Positions 14,466 through 28,400 of a DNA stretch of 64,000 nt are shown one piece after another. Source of the DNA: Asterias amurensis. Lineage: Eukaryota; Echinodermata; Asteroidea; Forcipulatida; Asteriidae. Numbering within the stretch: position 1 is the first letter of the stretch; every line of letters begins with the position of its first letter. The position numbers were made by a program, and so were the translations under genes. The stretch is from assembly GCF_032118995.1 (NCBI RefSeq), contig NC_092656.1:10483761-10547760 (forward strand), in the 5' to 3' direction. The notes below the pieces were generated by a model. It saw only the letters and a program-made list of their open reading frames with translations, was not told the origin of the DNA and did not search any database.

Positions 14466-17400
14466 ATGCTAGAGAGACGCTGTTTGTACCTGAGTTATCC
14501 TTGCATGTCCCTGCATCCGAATTTCAAATTTTTAGGGCGGCTTTCATACTTCTTGATAACGAAAATGACAAGTAGGCGGTGTTGGTCCGAAGCTAACTCA
14601 ACAAGCCTCCCTATGGGATTTTTGTGCACAGAAAAAATCACAAGTTACAACTGGTCATTTCGACCCCAAATACTTGCTCAATCTAAACAAGTTTAACACC
14701 ATTGGATAGATATGATCAAGGGCTTTCCTCTCGTATCAAACTTAGTGTTGTGAGGATTTTCAAAGCGAGGCTAGAGGTCGGGGAGTGGACCCGACACACA
14801 CCCCAAAATTCGGGGAATTTAATGCATGATTTACACGGCGCGTGTTGATAAATGAGAAAAAATATATTCATTGAAAAAAAAGCCCGGACTTATAAAAACT
14901 GTCAGCTATGCTCTTGAATCATTCTTGAACTAAAAATGCTAGAGAGACGCGGTTTGTACCTGAGTCATCCTTGTATGTCCCTGCATCCGAATTTCAAAGT
15001 TTTAGGGCGGCTTTCATACTTCTTGATAATGAAATTGACAAGTAGGCGGCTGTACTCCGAAGCTAACTCAACAAGCCTCCCTATGGGATTTTTGTGCACA
15101 GAAAAAATCACAAGTTACAACTGGTCAATTCGACCCCAAATACTTGCTCAATCTAAACAAGTTTAACACCATTGGATAGATATGATCAAGGGCTTTCCTC
15201 TCGTATCAAACTTAGTGTTGTGAGGATTTTCAAAGCGAGGCTAGAGGTCGGGGAGTGGACCCGACACACACCCCAAAATTCGGGGAATTTAATGCATGAT
15301 TTACACGGCGCGTGGTGATAAATGGGAAAAAATATATTCATTGAAAAAAAAGCCCGGACTTATAAAAACTGTCAGCTATGCTCTTGAATAATTCTGGAAA
15401 TAAAAATACTAGAGAGACGCTGTTTGTACCTGAGTCATCCTTGCATGTCCCTGCATCCGAATTTCAAAGTTTTAGGGCGGCTTCCATACTTCTTGATAAC
15501 GAAATTGACAAGTAGGCGGCTATGCTCCGAAGCTAACTCAACAAGCCTCCCTATGGGATTTTTGTGCACAGAAACAATCACAAGTTACAACTGGTCAATT
15601 CGACCCCAAATACTTGCTCAATCTAAACAAGTTTAACACCATTGGATAGATATGATCAAGGGCTTTCCTCTCGTATCAAACTTAGTGTTGTGGGGATTTT
15701 CAAAGCGAGGCTAGAGTTCAGCTAGTGGACCCGACACACACCCTAAAATTCGGGGAATTTAATGCATGATTTACACGGCGCGTGGTGATAAATGGGAAAA
15801 AATATATTCATTGAAAAAAAAGCCCGGACTTATAAAAACTGTCAGCTATGCTCTTGAATAATTCTGGAAATAAAAATACTAGAGAGACGCTGTTTGTACC
15901 TGAGTCATCCTTGCATGTCCCTGCATCCGAATTTCAAAGTTTTAGGGCGGCTTCCATACTTCTTGATAACGAAATTGACAAGTAGGCGGCTATGCTCCGA
16001 AGCTAACTCAACAAGCCTCCCTATGGGATTTTTGTGCACAGAAAAAATCACAAGTTACAACTGGTCAATTCGACCCCAAATACTTGCTCAATCTAAACAA
16101 GTTTAACACCATTGGATAGATATGATCAAGGGCTTTCCTCTCGTATCAAACTTAGTGTTGTGAGGATTTTCAAAGCGAGGCTAGAGGCCGGGGAGTGGAC
16201 CCGACACACACTCCAAAATTCGGGGAATTTAATGCATGATTTACACGGCGCGTGGTGATAAATGAGAAAAAAATATATTCATTGAAAAAAAAGCCCGGAC
16301 TTATAAAAACTGTCAGCTATGCTCTTGAATCATTCTTGAACTAAAAATGCTAGAGAGACGCGGTTTGTACTTGAGTCATCCTTGTATGTCCCTGCATCCG
16401 AATTTTAAAGTTTTAGGGCGGCTTCCATACTTCTTGATAACGAAATTGACAAGTAGGCGGCTGTACTCCGAAGCTAACTCAACAAGCCTCCCTATGGGAT
16501 TTTTGTGCACAGAAAAAATCACAAGTTACAACTGGTCAATTCGACCCCAAATACTTGCTCAATCTAAACAAGTTTAACACCATTGGATAGATATGATCAA
16601 GGGCTTTCCTCTCGTATCAAACTTAGTGTTGTGAGGATTTTCAAAGCGAGGCTAGAGGTCGGGGAGTGGACCCGACACACACCCCAAAATTCGGGGAATT
16701 TAATGCATGATTTACACGGCGCGTGGTGATAAATGGGAAAAAATATATTCATTGAAAAAAAAGCCCGGACTTATAAAAACTGTCAGCTATGCTCTTGAAT
16801 AATTCTGGAAATAAAAATACTAGAGAGACGCTGTTTGTACCTGAGTCATCCTTGCATGTCCCTGCATCCGAATTTCAAAGTTTTAGGGCGGCTTCCATAC
16901 TTCTTGATAACGAAATTGACAAGTAGGCGGCTATGCTCCGAAGCTAACTCAACAAGCCTCCCTATGGGATTTTTGTGCACAGAAACAATCACAAGTTACA
17001 ACTGGTCAATTCGACCCCGAATACTTGCTCAATCTAAACAAGTTTAACACCATTGGATAGATATGATCAAGGGCTTTCCTCTGGTATCAAACTTAGTGTT
17101 GTGGGAATTTTCAAAGCGAGGCTAGAGGTCAGGGAGTGGACCCGACACACACCCTAAAATTCGGGGAATTTAATGCATGATTTACACGGCGCGTGGTGAT
17201 AAATGGGAAAAAAATATATTCATTGAAAAAAAAGCCCGGACTTATAAAACTGTCAGCTATGCTCTTGAATAATTCTGGAAATAAAAATACTAGAGAGACG
17301 CTGTTTGTACCTGAGTCATCCTTGCATGTCCCTGCATCCGAATTTCAAAGTTTTAGGGCGGCTTTCATACTTCTTGATAACGAAATTGACAAGTAGGCGG

Positions 17401-20400
17401 CTGTGCTCCGAAGCTAACTCAACAAGCCTCCCTATGGGATTTTTGTGCACAGAAAAAAATCACAAGTTACAACTGGTCATTTCGACCCCAAATACTTGCT
17501 CAATCTAAACAAGTTTAACACCATTGGATAGATATGATCAAGGGCTTTCCTCTCGTATCAAACTTAGTGTTGTGAGGATTTTCAAAGCGAGGCTAGAGGT
17601 CAGGGAGTGGACCCGACACACACCCTAAAATTCGGGGAATTTAATGCATGATTTACACGGCGCGTGGTGATAAATGAGAAAAAATATATTCATTGAAAAA
17701 AAAGCCCGGACTTATAAAAACTGTCAGCTATGCTCTTGAATAATTCTGGAACTAAAAATGCTAGAGAGACGCGGTTTGTACCTGAGTCATCCTTGTATGT
17801 CCCTGCATCCGAATTTCAAAGTTTTAGGGCGGCTTTCATACTTCTTGATAACGAAATTGACAAGTAGGCGGCTGTACTCCGAAGCTAACTCAACAAGCCT
17901 CCCTATGGGATTTTTGTGCACAGAAAAAATCACAAGTTACAACTGGTCAATTCGACCCCAAATACTTGCTCAATCTAAACAAGTTTAACACCATTGGATA
18001 GATATGATCAAGGGCTTTCCTCTCGTATCAAACTTAGTGTTGTGAGGATTTTCAAAGCGAGGCTAGAGGTCAGGGAGTGGACCCGACACACACCCCAAAA
18101 TTCGGGGAATTTAATGCATGATTTACACGGCGCGTGGTGATAAATGAGAAAAAATATATTCATTGAAAAAAAAGCCCGGACTTATAAAAACTGTCAGCTA
18201 TGCTCTTGAATAATTCTGGAACTAAAAATGCTAGAGAGACGCGGTTTGTACCTGAGTCATCCTTGTATGTCCCTGCATCCGAATTTCAAAGTTTTAGGGC
18301 GGCTTTCATACCTCTTGATAACGAAATTGACAAGTAGGCGGCTGTGCTCCGAAGCTAACTCAACAAGCCTCCCTATGGGATTTTTGTGCACAGAAAAAAT
18401 CACAAGTTACAACTGGTCAATTCGACCCCAAATACTTGCTCAATCTAAACAAGTTTAACACCATTGGATAGATATGATCAAGGGCTTTCCTCTCGTATCA
18501 AACTTAGTGTTGTGAGGATTTTCAAAGCGAGGCTAGAGGTCAGGGAGTGGACCCGACACACACCCTAAAATTCGGGGAATTTAATGCATGATTTACAAGG
18601 CGCGTGGTGATAAATGAGAAAAAATATATTCATTGAAAAAAAAGCCCGGACTTATAAAAACTGTCAGCTATGCTCTTGAATAATTCTGGAACTAAAAATG
18701 CTAGAGAGACGCGGTTTGTACCTGAGTCATCCTTGTATGTCCCTGCATCCGAATTTCAAAGTTTTAGGGCGGCTTTCATACTTCTTGATAACGAAATTGA
18801 CAAGTAGGCGGCTGTACTCCGAAGCTAACTCAACAAGCCTCCCTATGGGATTTTTGTGCACAGAAAAAAACACAAGTTACAACTGGTCAATTCGACCCCA
18901 AATACTTGCTCAATCTAAACAAGTTTAACACCATTGGATAGATATGATCAAGGGCTTTCCTCTCGTATCAAACTTAGTGTTGTGAGGATTTTCAAAGCGA
19001 GGCTAGAGGTCAGGGAGTGGACCCGACACACACCCCAAAATTCGGGGAATTTAATGCATGATTTACACGGCGCGTGGTGATAAATGAGAAAAAATATATT
19101 CATTGAAAAAAAAGCCCGGACTTATAAAAACTGTCAGCTATGCTCTTGAATAATTCTGGAAATAAAAATACTAGAGAGACGCTGTTTGTACCTGAGTCAT
19201 CCTTGCATGTCCCTGCATCCGAATTTCAAAGTTTTAGGGCGGCTTTCATACTTCTTGATAACGAAATTGACAAGTAGGCGGTTTGCTCCGAAGCTAACTC
19301 AACAAGCCTCCCTATGGGATTTTTGTGCACAGAAAAAATCACAAGTTACAACTGGTCAATTCGACCCCAAATACTTGCTCAATCTAAACAAGTTTAACAC
19401 CATTGGATAGATATGATCAAGGGCTTTCCTCTCGTATCAAACTTAGTGTTGTGAGGATTTTCAAAGCGAGGCTAGAGGTCGGGGAGTGGACCCGACACAC
19501 ACCCCAAAATTCGGGGAATTTAATGCATGATTTACACGGCGCGTGGTGATAAATGAGAAAAAATATATTCATTGAAAAAAAAGCCCGTACTTATAAAAAC
19601 TGTCAGCTATGCTCTTGAATAATTCTGGAACTAAAAATGCTAGAGAGACGCGGTTTGAACCTGAGTCATCCTTGTATGTCCCTGCATCCGAATTTCAAAG
19701 TTTTAGGGCGGCTTTCATACTTCTTGATAACGAAATTGACAAGTAGGCGGCTGTGCTCCGAAGCTAACTCAACAAGCCTCCCTATGGGATTTTTGTGCAC
19801 AGAAAAAATCACAAGTTACAACTGGTCAATTCGACCCCAAATACTTGCTCAATCTAAACAAGTTTAACACCATTGGATAGATATGATCAAGGGCTTTCCT
19901 CTCGTATCAAACTTAGTGTTGTGAGGATTTTCAAAGCGAGGCTAGAGGTCGGGGAGTGGACCCGACACACACCCCAAAATTCGGGGAATTTAATGCATGA
20001 TTTACACGGCGCGTGGTGATAAATGGGAAAAAATATATTCATTGAAAAAAAAGCCCGGACTTATAAAAACTGTCAGCTATGCTCTTGAATAATTCTGGAA
20101 ATAAAAATACTAGAGAGACGCTGTTTGTACCTGAGTCATCCTTGCATGTCCCTGCATCCGAATTTCAAAGTTTTAGGGCGGCTTCCATACTTCTTGATAA
20201 CGAAATTGACAAGTAGGCGGCTGTGCTCCGAAGCTAACTCAACAAGCCTCCCTATGGGATTTTTGTGCACAGAAACAATCACAAGTTACAACTGGTCAAT
20301 TCGACCCCAAATACTTGCTCAATCTAAACAAGTTTAACACCATTGGATAGATATGATCAAGGGCTTTCCTCTGGTATCAAACTTAGTGTTGTGGGAATTT

Positions 20401-22459
20401 TCAAAGCGAGGCTAGACGTCAGGGAGTGGACCCGACACACACCCCAAAATTCGGGGAATTTAATGCATGATTTACACGGCGCGTGGTGATAAATGGGAAA
20501 AAAAATATATTCATTGAAAAAAAAGCCCGGACTTATAAAAACTGTCAGCTATGCTCTTGAATAATTCTGGAAATAAAAATACTAGAGAGACGCTGTTTGT
20601 ACCTGAGTCATCCTTGCATGTCCCTGCATCCTAATTTCAAAGTTTTAGGGCGGCTTTCATACTTCTTGATAACGAAATTGACAAGTAGGCGGCGTGCTCC
20701 GAAGCTAACTCAACAAGCCTCCCTATGGGATTTTTGTGCACAGAAAAAATCACAAGTTACAACTGGTCAATTCGACCCCAAATACTTGCTCAATCTAAAC
20801 AAGTTTAACACCATTGGATAGATATGATCAAGGGCTTTCCTCTCGTATCAAACTTAGTGTTGTGAGGATTTTCAAAGCTAGGCTAGAGGTCGGGGAGTGG
20901 ACCCGACACATACCCCAAAATTCGGGGAATTTAATGCATGATTTACACGGCGCGTGGTGATAAATGGGAAAAAATATATTCATTGAAAAAAAAGCCCGGA
21001 CTTATAAAAACTGTCAGCTATGCTCTTGAATAATTCTGGAACTAAAAATACTAGAGAGACGCTGTTTGTACCTGAGTCATCCTTGCATGTCCCTGCATCC
21101 GAATTTCAAAGTTTTAGGGCGGCTTTCATACTTCTTGATAACGAAATTGACAAGTAGGCGGCCGTGCTCCGAAGCTAACTCAACAAGCCTCCCTATGGGA
21201 TTTTTGTGCACAGAAAAAATCACAAGTTACAACTGGTAAATTCGACCCCAAATACTAGCTCAATCTAAACAAGTTTAACACCATTGGATAGATATGATCA
21301 AGGGCTTTCCTCTGGTATCAAACTTAGTGTTGTGAGGATTTTCAAAGCGAGGCTAGAGGTCGGGGAGTGGACCCGACACACACCCCAAAATTCGGGGAAT
21401 TTAATGCATGATTTACACGGCGCGTGGTGATAAATGAGAAAAAATATATTCATTGAAAAAAAAGCCCGTACTTATAAAAACTGTCAGCTATGCTCTTGAA
21501 TAATTCTGGAACTAAAAATGCTAGAGAGACGCGGTTTGTACCTGAGTCATCCTTGTATGTCCCTGCATCCGAATTTCAAAGTTTTAGGGCGGCTTTCATA
21601 CTTCTTGATAACGAAATTGACAAGTAGGCGGCTGTGCTCCGAAGCTAACTCAACAAGCCTCCCTATGGGATTTTTGTGCACAGAAAAAATCACAAGTTAC
21701 AACTGGTCAATTCGACCCCAAATACTTGCTCAATCTAAACAAGTTTAACACCATTGGATAGATATGATCAAGGGCTTTCCTCTCGTATCAAACTTAGTGT
21801 TGTGAGGATTTTCAAAGCGAGGCTAGAGGTCGGGGAGTGGACCCGACACACACCCCAAAATTCGGGGAATTTAATGCATGATTTACACGGCGCGTGGTGA
21901 TAAATGGGAAAAAAAATATATTCATTGAAAAAAAAGCCCGGACTTATAAAAACTGTCAGCTATGCTCTTGAATAATTCTGGAAATAAAAATACTAGAGAG
22001 ACGCTGTTTGTACCTGAGTCATCCTTGCATGTCCCTGCATCCTAATTTCAAAGTTTTAGGGCGGCTTTCATACTTCTTGATAACGAAATTGACAAGTAGG
22101 CGGCGTGCTCCGAAGCTAACTCAACAAGCCTCCCTATGGGATTTTTGTGCACAGAAAAAATCACAAGTTACAACTGGTCAATTCGACCCCAAATACTTGC
22201 TCAATCTAAACAAGTTTAACACCATTGGATAGATATGATCAAGGGCTTTCCTCTCGTATCAAACTTAGTGTTGTGAGGATTTTCAAAGCTAGGCTAGAGG
22301 TCGGGGAGTGGACCCGACACATACCCCAAAATTCGGGGAATTTAATGCATGATTTACACGGCGCGTGGTGATAAATGGGAAAAAAATATTCATTGAAAAA
22401 AAAGCCCGGACTTATAAAAACTGTCAGCTATGCTCTTGAATAATTCTGGAAATAAAAAT

Positions 22460-25400
22460 ACTAGAGAGACGCTGTTTGTACCTGAGTCATCCTTGCATGT
22501 CCCTGCATCCGAATTTCAAAGTTTTAGGGCGGCTTCCATACTTCTTCATAACGAAATTGACAAGTAGGCGGTGTTGCTCCGAAGCTAACTCAACAAGCCT
22601 CCCTATGGGATTTTTGTGCACAGAAACAATCACAAGTTACAACTGGTCAATTCGACCCCAAATACTTGCTCAATCAGAACAAGTTTAACACCATTGGATA
22701 GATATGATCAAGGGCGTTCCTCTCGTATCAAACTTAGTGTTGTGGGGATTTTCAAAGCGAGGCTAGAGGTCAGGGAGTGGACCCGACACACACCCTAAAA
22801 TTCGGGGAATTTAATGCATGATTTACACCGCGCGTGGTGATAAATGGGAAAAAATATATTCATTGAAAAAAAAGCCCGGACTTATAAAAACTGTCAGCTA
22901 TGCTCTTGAATAATTCTGGAACTAAAAATGCTAGAGAGACGCGGTTTGTACCTGAGTCATCCTTGTATGTCCCTGCATCCGAATTTCAAAGTTTTAGGGC
23001 GGCTTTCATACTTCTTGATAACGAAATTGACAAGTAGGCGGCTGTGCTCCGAAGCTAACTCAACAAGCCTCCCTATGGGATTTTTGTGCACAGAAAAAAT
23101 CACAAGTTACAACTGGTCAATTCGACCCCAAATACTTGCTCAATCTAAACAAGTTTAACACCATTGGATAGATATGATCAAGGGCTTTCCTCTCGTATCA
23201 AACTTAGTGTTGTGAGGAGTTTCAAAGCGAGGCTAGAGGTCAGGGAGTGGACCCGACACACACCCCAAAATTCGGGGAATTTAATGCATGATTTACACGG
23301 CGCGTGGTGATAAATGGGAAAAAATATATTCATTGAAAAAAAAGCCCGGACTTATAAAAACTGTCAGCTATGCTCTTGAATAATTCTGGAAATAAAAATA
23401 CTAGAGAGACGCTGTTTGTACCTGAGTCATCCTTGCATGTCCCTGCATCCGAATTTCAAAGTTTTAGGGAAGCTTCCATACTTCTTCATAACGAAATTGA
23501 CAAGTAGGCGGTGTTGCTCCGAAGCTAACTCAACAAGCCTCCCTATGGGATTTTTGTGCACAGAAACAATCACAAGTTACAACTGGTCAATTCGACCCCA
23601 AATACTTGCTCAATCTAAACAAGTTTAACACCATTGGATAGATATGATCAAGGGCTTTCCTCTCGTATCAAACTTAGTGTTGTGGGGATTTTCAAAGCGA
23701 GGCTAGAGGTCAGGGAGTGGACCCGACACACACCCTAAAATTCGGGGAATTTAATGCATGATTTACACCGCGCGTGGTGATAAATGGGAAAAAATATATT
23801 CATTGAAAAAAAAGCCCGGACTTATAAAAACTGTCAGCTATGCTCTTGAATAATTCTGGAACTAAAAATGCTAGAGAGACGCGGTTTGTACCTGAGTCAT
23901 CCTTGTATGTCCCTGCATCCGAATTTCAAAGTTTTAGGGCGGCTTTCATACTTCTTGATAACGAAATTGACAAGTAGGCGGCTGTGCTCCGAAGCTAACT
24001 CAACAAGCCTCCCTATGGGATTTTTGTGCACAGAAAAAATCACAAGTTACAACTGGTCAATTCGACCCCAAATACTTGCTCAATCTAAACAAGTTTAACA
24101 CCATTGGATAGATATGATCAAGGGCTTTCCTCTCGTATCAAACTTAGCGTTGTGAGGAGTTTCAAAGCGAGGCTAGAGGTCAGGGAGTGGACCCGACACA
24201 CACCCCAAAATTCGGGGAATTTAATGCATGATTTACACGGCGCGTGGTGATAAATGGGAAAAAATATATTCATTGAAAAAAAAGCCCGGACTTATAAAAA
24301 CTGTCAGCTATGCTCTTGAATAATTCTGGAAATAAAAATACTAGAGAGACGCTGTTTGTACCTGAGTCATCCTTGCATGTCCCTGCATCCGAATTTCAAA
24401 GTTTTAGGGCGGCTTCCATACTTCTTGATAACGAAATTGACAAGTAGGCGGCTTTGCTCCGAAGCTAACTCAACAAGCCTCCCTATGGGATTTTTGTGCA
24501 CAGAAACAATCACAAGTTACAACTGGTCAATTCGACCCCAAATACTTGCTCAATCTAGACAAGTTTAACACCATTGGATAGATATGATCAAGGGCTTTCC
24601 TCTCGTATCAAACTTAGTGTTGTGAGGATTTTCAAAGCGAGGCTAGAGGTCGGGGAGTGGACCCGACACACACCCTAAAATTCGGGGAATTTAATGCATG
24701 ATTTACACGGCGCGTGGTGATAAATGGGAAAAAAATATATTCATTGAAAAAAAAGCCCGGACTTATAAAAACTGTCAGCTATGCTCTTGAATAATTCTGG
24801 AAATAAAAATACTAGAGAGACGCTGTTTGTACCTGAGTCATCCTTGCATGTCCCTGCATCCGAATTTCAAAGTTTTAGGGCGGCTTCCATACTTCTTCAT
24901 AACGAAATTGACAAGTAGGCGGTGTTGCTCCGAAGCTAACTCAACAAGCCTCCCTATGGGATTTTTGTGCACAGAAACAATCACAAGTTACAACTGGTCA
25001 ATTCGACCCCAAATACTTGCTCAATCTAAACAAGTTTAACACCATTGGATAGATATGATCAAGGGCTTTCCTCTCGTATCAAACTTAGTGTTGTGGGGAT
25101 TTTCAAAGCGAGGCTAGAGGTCAGGGAGTGGACCCGACACACACCCTAAAATTCGGGGAATTTAATGCATGATTTACACGGCGCGTGGTGATAAATGGGA
25201 AAAAATATATTCATTGAAAAAAAAGCCCGGACTTATAAAAACTGTCAGCTATGCTCTTGAATCATTCTTGAACTAAAAATGCTAGAGAGACGCAGTTTGT
25301 ACCTGAGTCATCCTTGCACGCCCTGCATCCGAATTCCAAAGTTTTAGGGCAGCTTCCATACTTCTTGATAACGAAAATGACAAGTAGGCGGCTGTGCTCC

Positions 25401-28400
25401 GAAGCTAACTCAACAAGCCTCCCTATGGGATTTTTGTGCACAGAAAAAATCACAAGTTACAACTAGTCGATTCGACCCCAAATACTTGCTCAATCTAAAC
25501 AAGTTTAACACCATTGGATAGATATGATCAAGGGCTTTCCTCTCGTATCAAACTTAGTGTTTTGGGGATTTTCAAAGCGAGGCTAGAGGTCAGGGAGTGG
25601 ACCCGACACACACCCCAAAATTCGGGGAATTTAATGCATGATTTACACGGCGCATGGTGATAAATGGGAAAAAAATATATTCATTGAAAAAAAACCCGGA
25701 CTTATAAAAACTGTCAGCTATGCTCTTGAATAATTCTTGAACTAAAAATGCTAGAGAGACGCGGTTTGTACCTGAGTCATCCTTGCATGTCCCTGCATCC
25801 GAATTTCAAAGTTTTAGGGCGGCTTCCATACTTCTTGATAACGAAATTGACAAGTAGGCGGTGTTGCTCCGAAGCTAACTCAACATGCCTCCCTATGGGA
25901 TCTTTGTGCACAGAAAAAATCACAAGTTACAACTGGTCAATGCGACCCCAAATACTTGCTCAATCTAAACAAGTTTAACACCATTGGATAGATATGATCA
26001 AGGGCTTTCCTCTCGTATCAAACTTAGTGTTTTGGGGATTTTCAAAGCGAGGCTAGAGGTCAGGGAGTGGACCCGACACACACCCCAAAATTCGGGGAAT
26101 TTAATGCATGATTTACACGGCGCGTGGTGATAAATGGGAAAAAATATATTCATTGAAAAAAAGCCCGGACTTATAAAAACTGTCAGCTATGCTCTTGAAT
26201 AATTCTGGAACTAAAAATGCTAGAGAGACGCTGTTTGTACCTGAGTCATCCTTGCATGTCCCTGCATCCTAATTTCAAAGTTTTAGGGCGGCTTTCATAC
26301 TTCTTGATAACGAAATTGACAAGTAGGCGGCGTGCTCCGAAGCTAACTCAACAAGCCTCCCTATGGGATTTTTGTGCACAGAAAAAATCACAAGTTACAA
26401 CTGGTCAATTCAACCCCAAATACTTGTTCAATCTAAACAAGTTTAACACCATTGGATAGATATGATCAAGGGCTTTCCTCTCGTATCAAACTTAGTGTTG
26501 TGAGGATTTTCAAAGCGAGGCTAGAGGTCGGGAGTGGACCCGACACATACCCCAAAATTCGGGGAATTTAAATGCATGATTTACACGGCGCGTGGTGATA
26601 AATGGGAAAAAATATATTCATTGAAAAAAAAGCCCGGACTTATAAAAGCTGTCAGCTATGCTCTTGAATAATTCTGGAAATAAAAATACTAGAGAGACGC
26701 TGTTTGTACCTGAGTCATCCTTGCATGTCCCTGCATCCGAATTTCAAAGTTTTAGGGCGGCTTCCATACTTCTTCATAACGAAATTGACAAGTAGGCGGT
26801 GTTGCTCCGAAGCTAACTCAACAAGCCTCCCTATGGGATTTTTGTGCACAGAAACAATCACAAGTTACAACTGGTCAATTCGACCCCAAATACTTGCTCA
26901 ATCTAAACAAGTTTAACACCATTGGATAGATATGATCAAGGGCTTTCCTCTCGTATCAAACTTAGTGTTGTGGGGATTTTCAAAGCGAGGCTAGAGGTCA
27001 GGGAGTGGACCCGACACACACCCTAAAATTCGGGGAATTTAATGCATGATTTACACCGCGCGTGGTGATAAATGGGAAAAAATATATTCATTGAAAAAAA
27101 AGCCCGGACTTATAAAAACTGTCAGCTATGCTCTTGAATAATTCTGGAACTAAAAATGCTAGAGAGACGCGGTTTGTACCTGAGTCATCCTTGTATGTCC
27201 CTGCATCCGAATTTCAAAGTTTTAGGGCGGCTTTCATACTTCTTGATAACGAAATTGACAAGTAGGCGGCTGTGCTCCGAAGCTAACTCAACAAGCCTCC
27301 CTATGGGATTTTTGTGCACAGAAAAAATCACAAGTTACAACTGGTCAATTCGACCCCAAATACTTGCTCAATCTAAACAAGTTTAACACCATTGGATAGA
27401 TATGATCAAGGGCTTTCCTCTCGTATCAAACTTAGTGTTGTGAGGAGTTTCAAAGCGAGGCTAGAGGTCAGGGAGTGGACCCGACACACACCCCAAAATT
27501 CGGGGAATTTAATGCATGATTTACACGGCGCGTGGTGATAAATGGGAAAAAATATATTCATTGAAAAAAAAGCCCGGACTTATAAAAACTGTCAGCTATG
27601 CTCTTGAATAATTCTGGAAATAAAAATACTAGAGAGACGCTGTTTGTACCTGAGTCATCCTTGCATGTCCCTGCATCCGAATTTCAAAGTTTTAGGGCGG
27701 CTTCCATACTTCTTCATAACGAAATTGACAAGTAGGCGGTGTTGCTCCGAAGCTAACTCAACAAGCCTCCCTATGGGATTTTTGTGCACAGAAACAATCA
27801 CAAGTTACAACTGGTCAATTCGACCCCAAATACTTGCTCAATCTAAACAAGTTTAACACCATTGGATAGATATGATCAAGGGCTTTCCTCTCGTATCAAA
27901 CTTAGTGTTGTGGGGATTTTCAAAGCGAGGCTAGAGGTCAGGGAGTGGACCCGACACACACCCTAAAATTCGGGGAATTTAATGCATGATTTACACCGCG
28001 CGTGGTGATAAATGGGAAAAAATATATTCATTGAAAAAAAAGCCCGGACTTATAAAAACTGTCAGCTATGCTCTTGAATAATTCTGGAACTAAAAATGCT
28101 AGAGAGACGCGGTTTGTACCTGAGTCATCCTTGTATGTCCCTGCATCCGAATTTCAAAGTTTTAGGGCGGCTTTCATACTTCTTGATAACGAAATTGACA
28201 AGTAGGCGGCTGTGCTCCGAAGCTAACTCAACAAGCCTCCCTATGGGATTTTTGTGCACAGAAAAAATCACAAGTTACAACTGGTCAATTCGACCCCAAA
28301 TACTTGCTCAATCTAAACAAGTTTAACACCATTGGATAGATATGATCAAGGGCTTTCCTCTCGTATCAAACTTAGTGTTGTGAGGAGTTTCAAAGCGAGG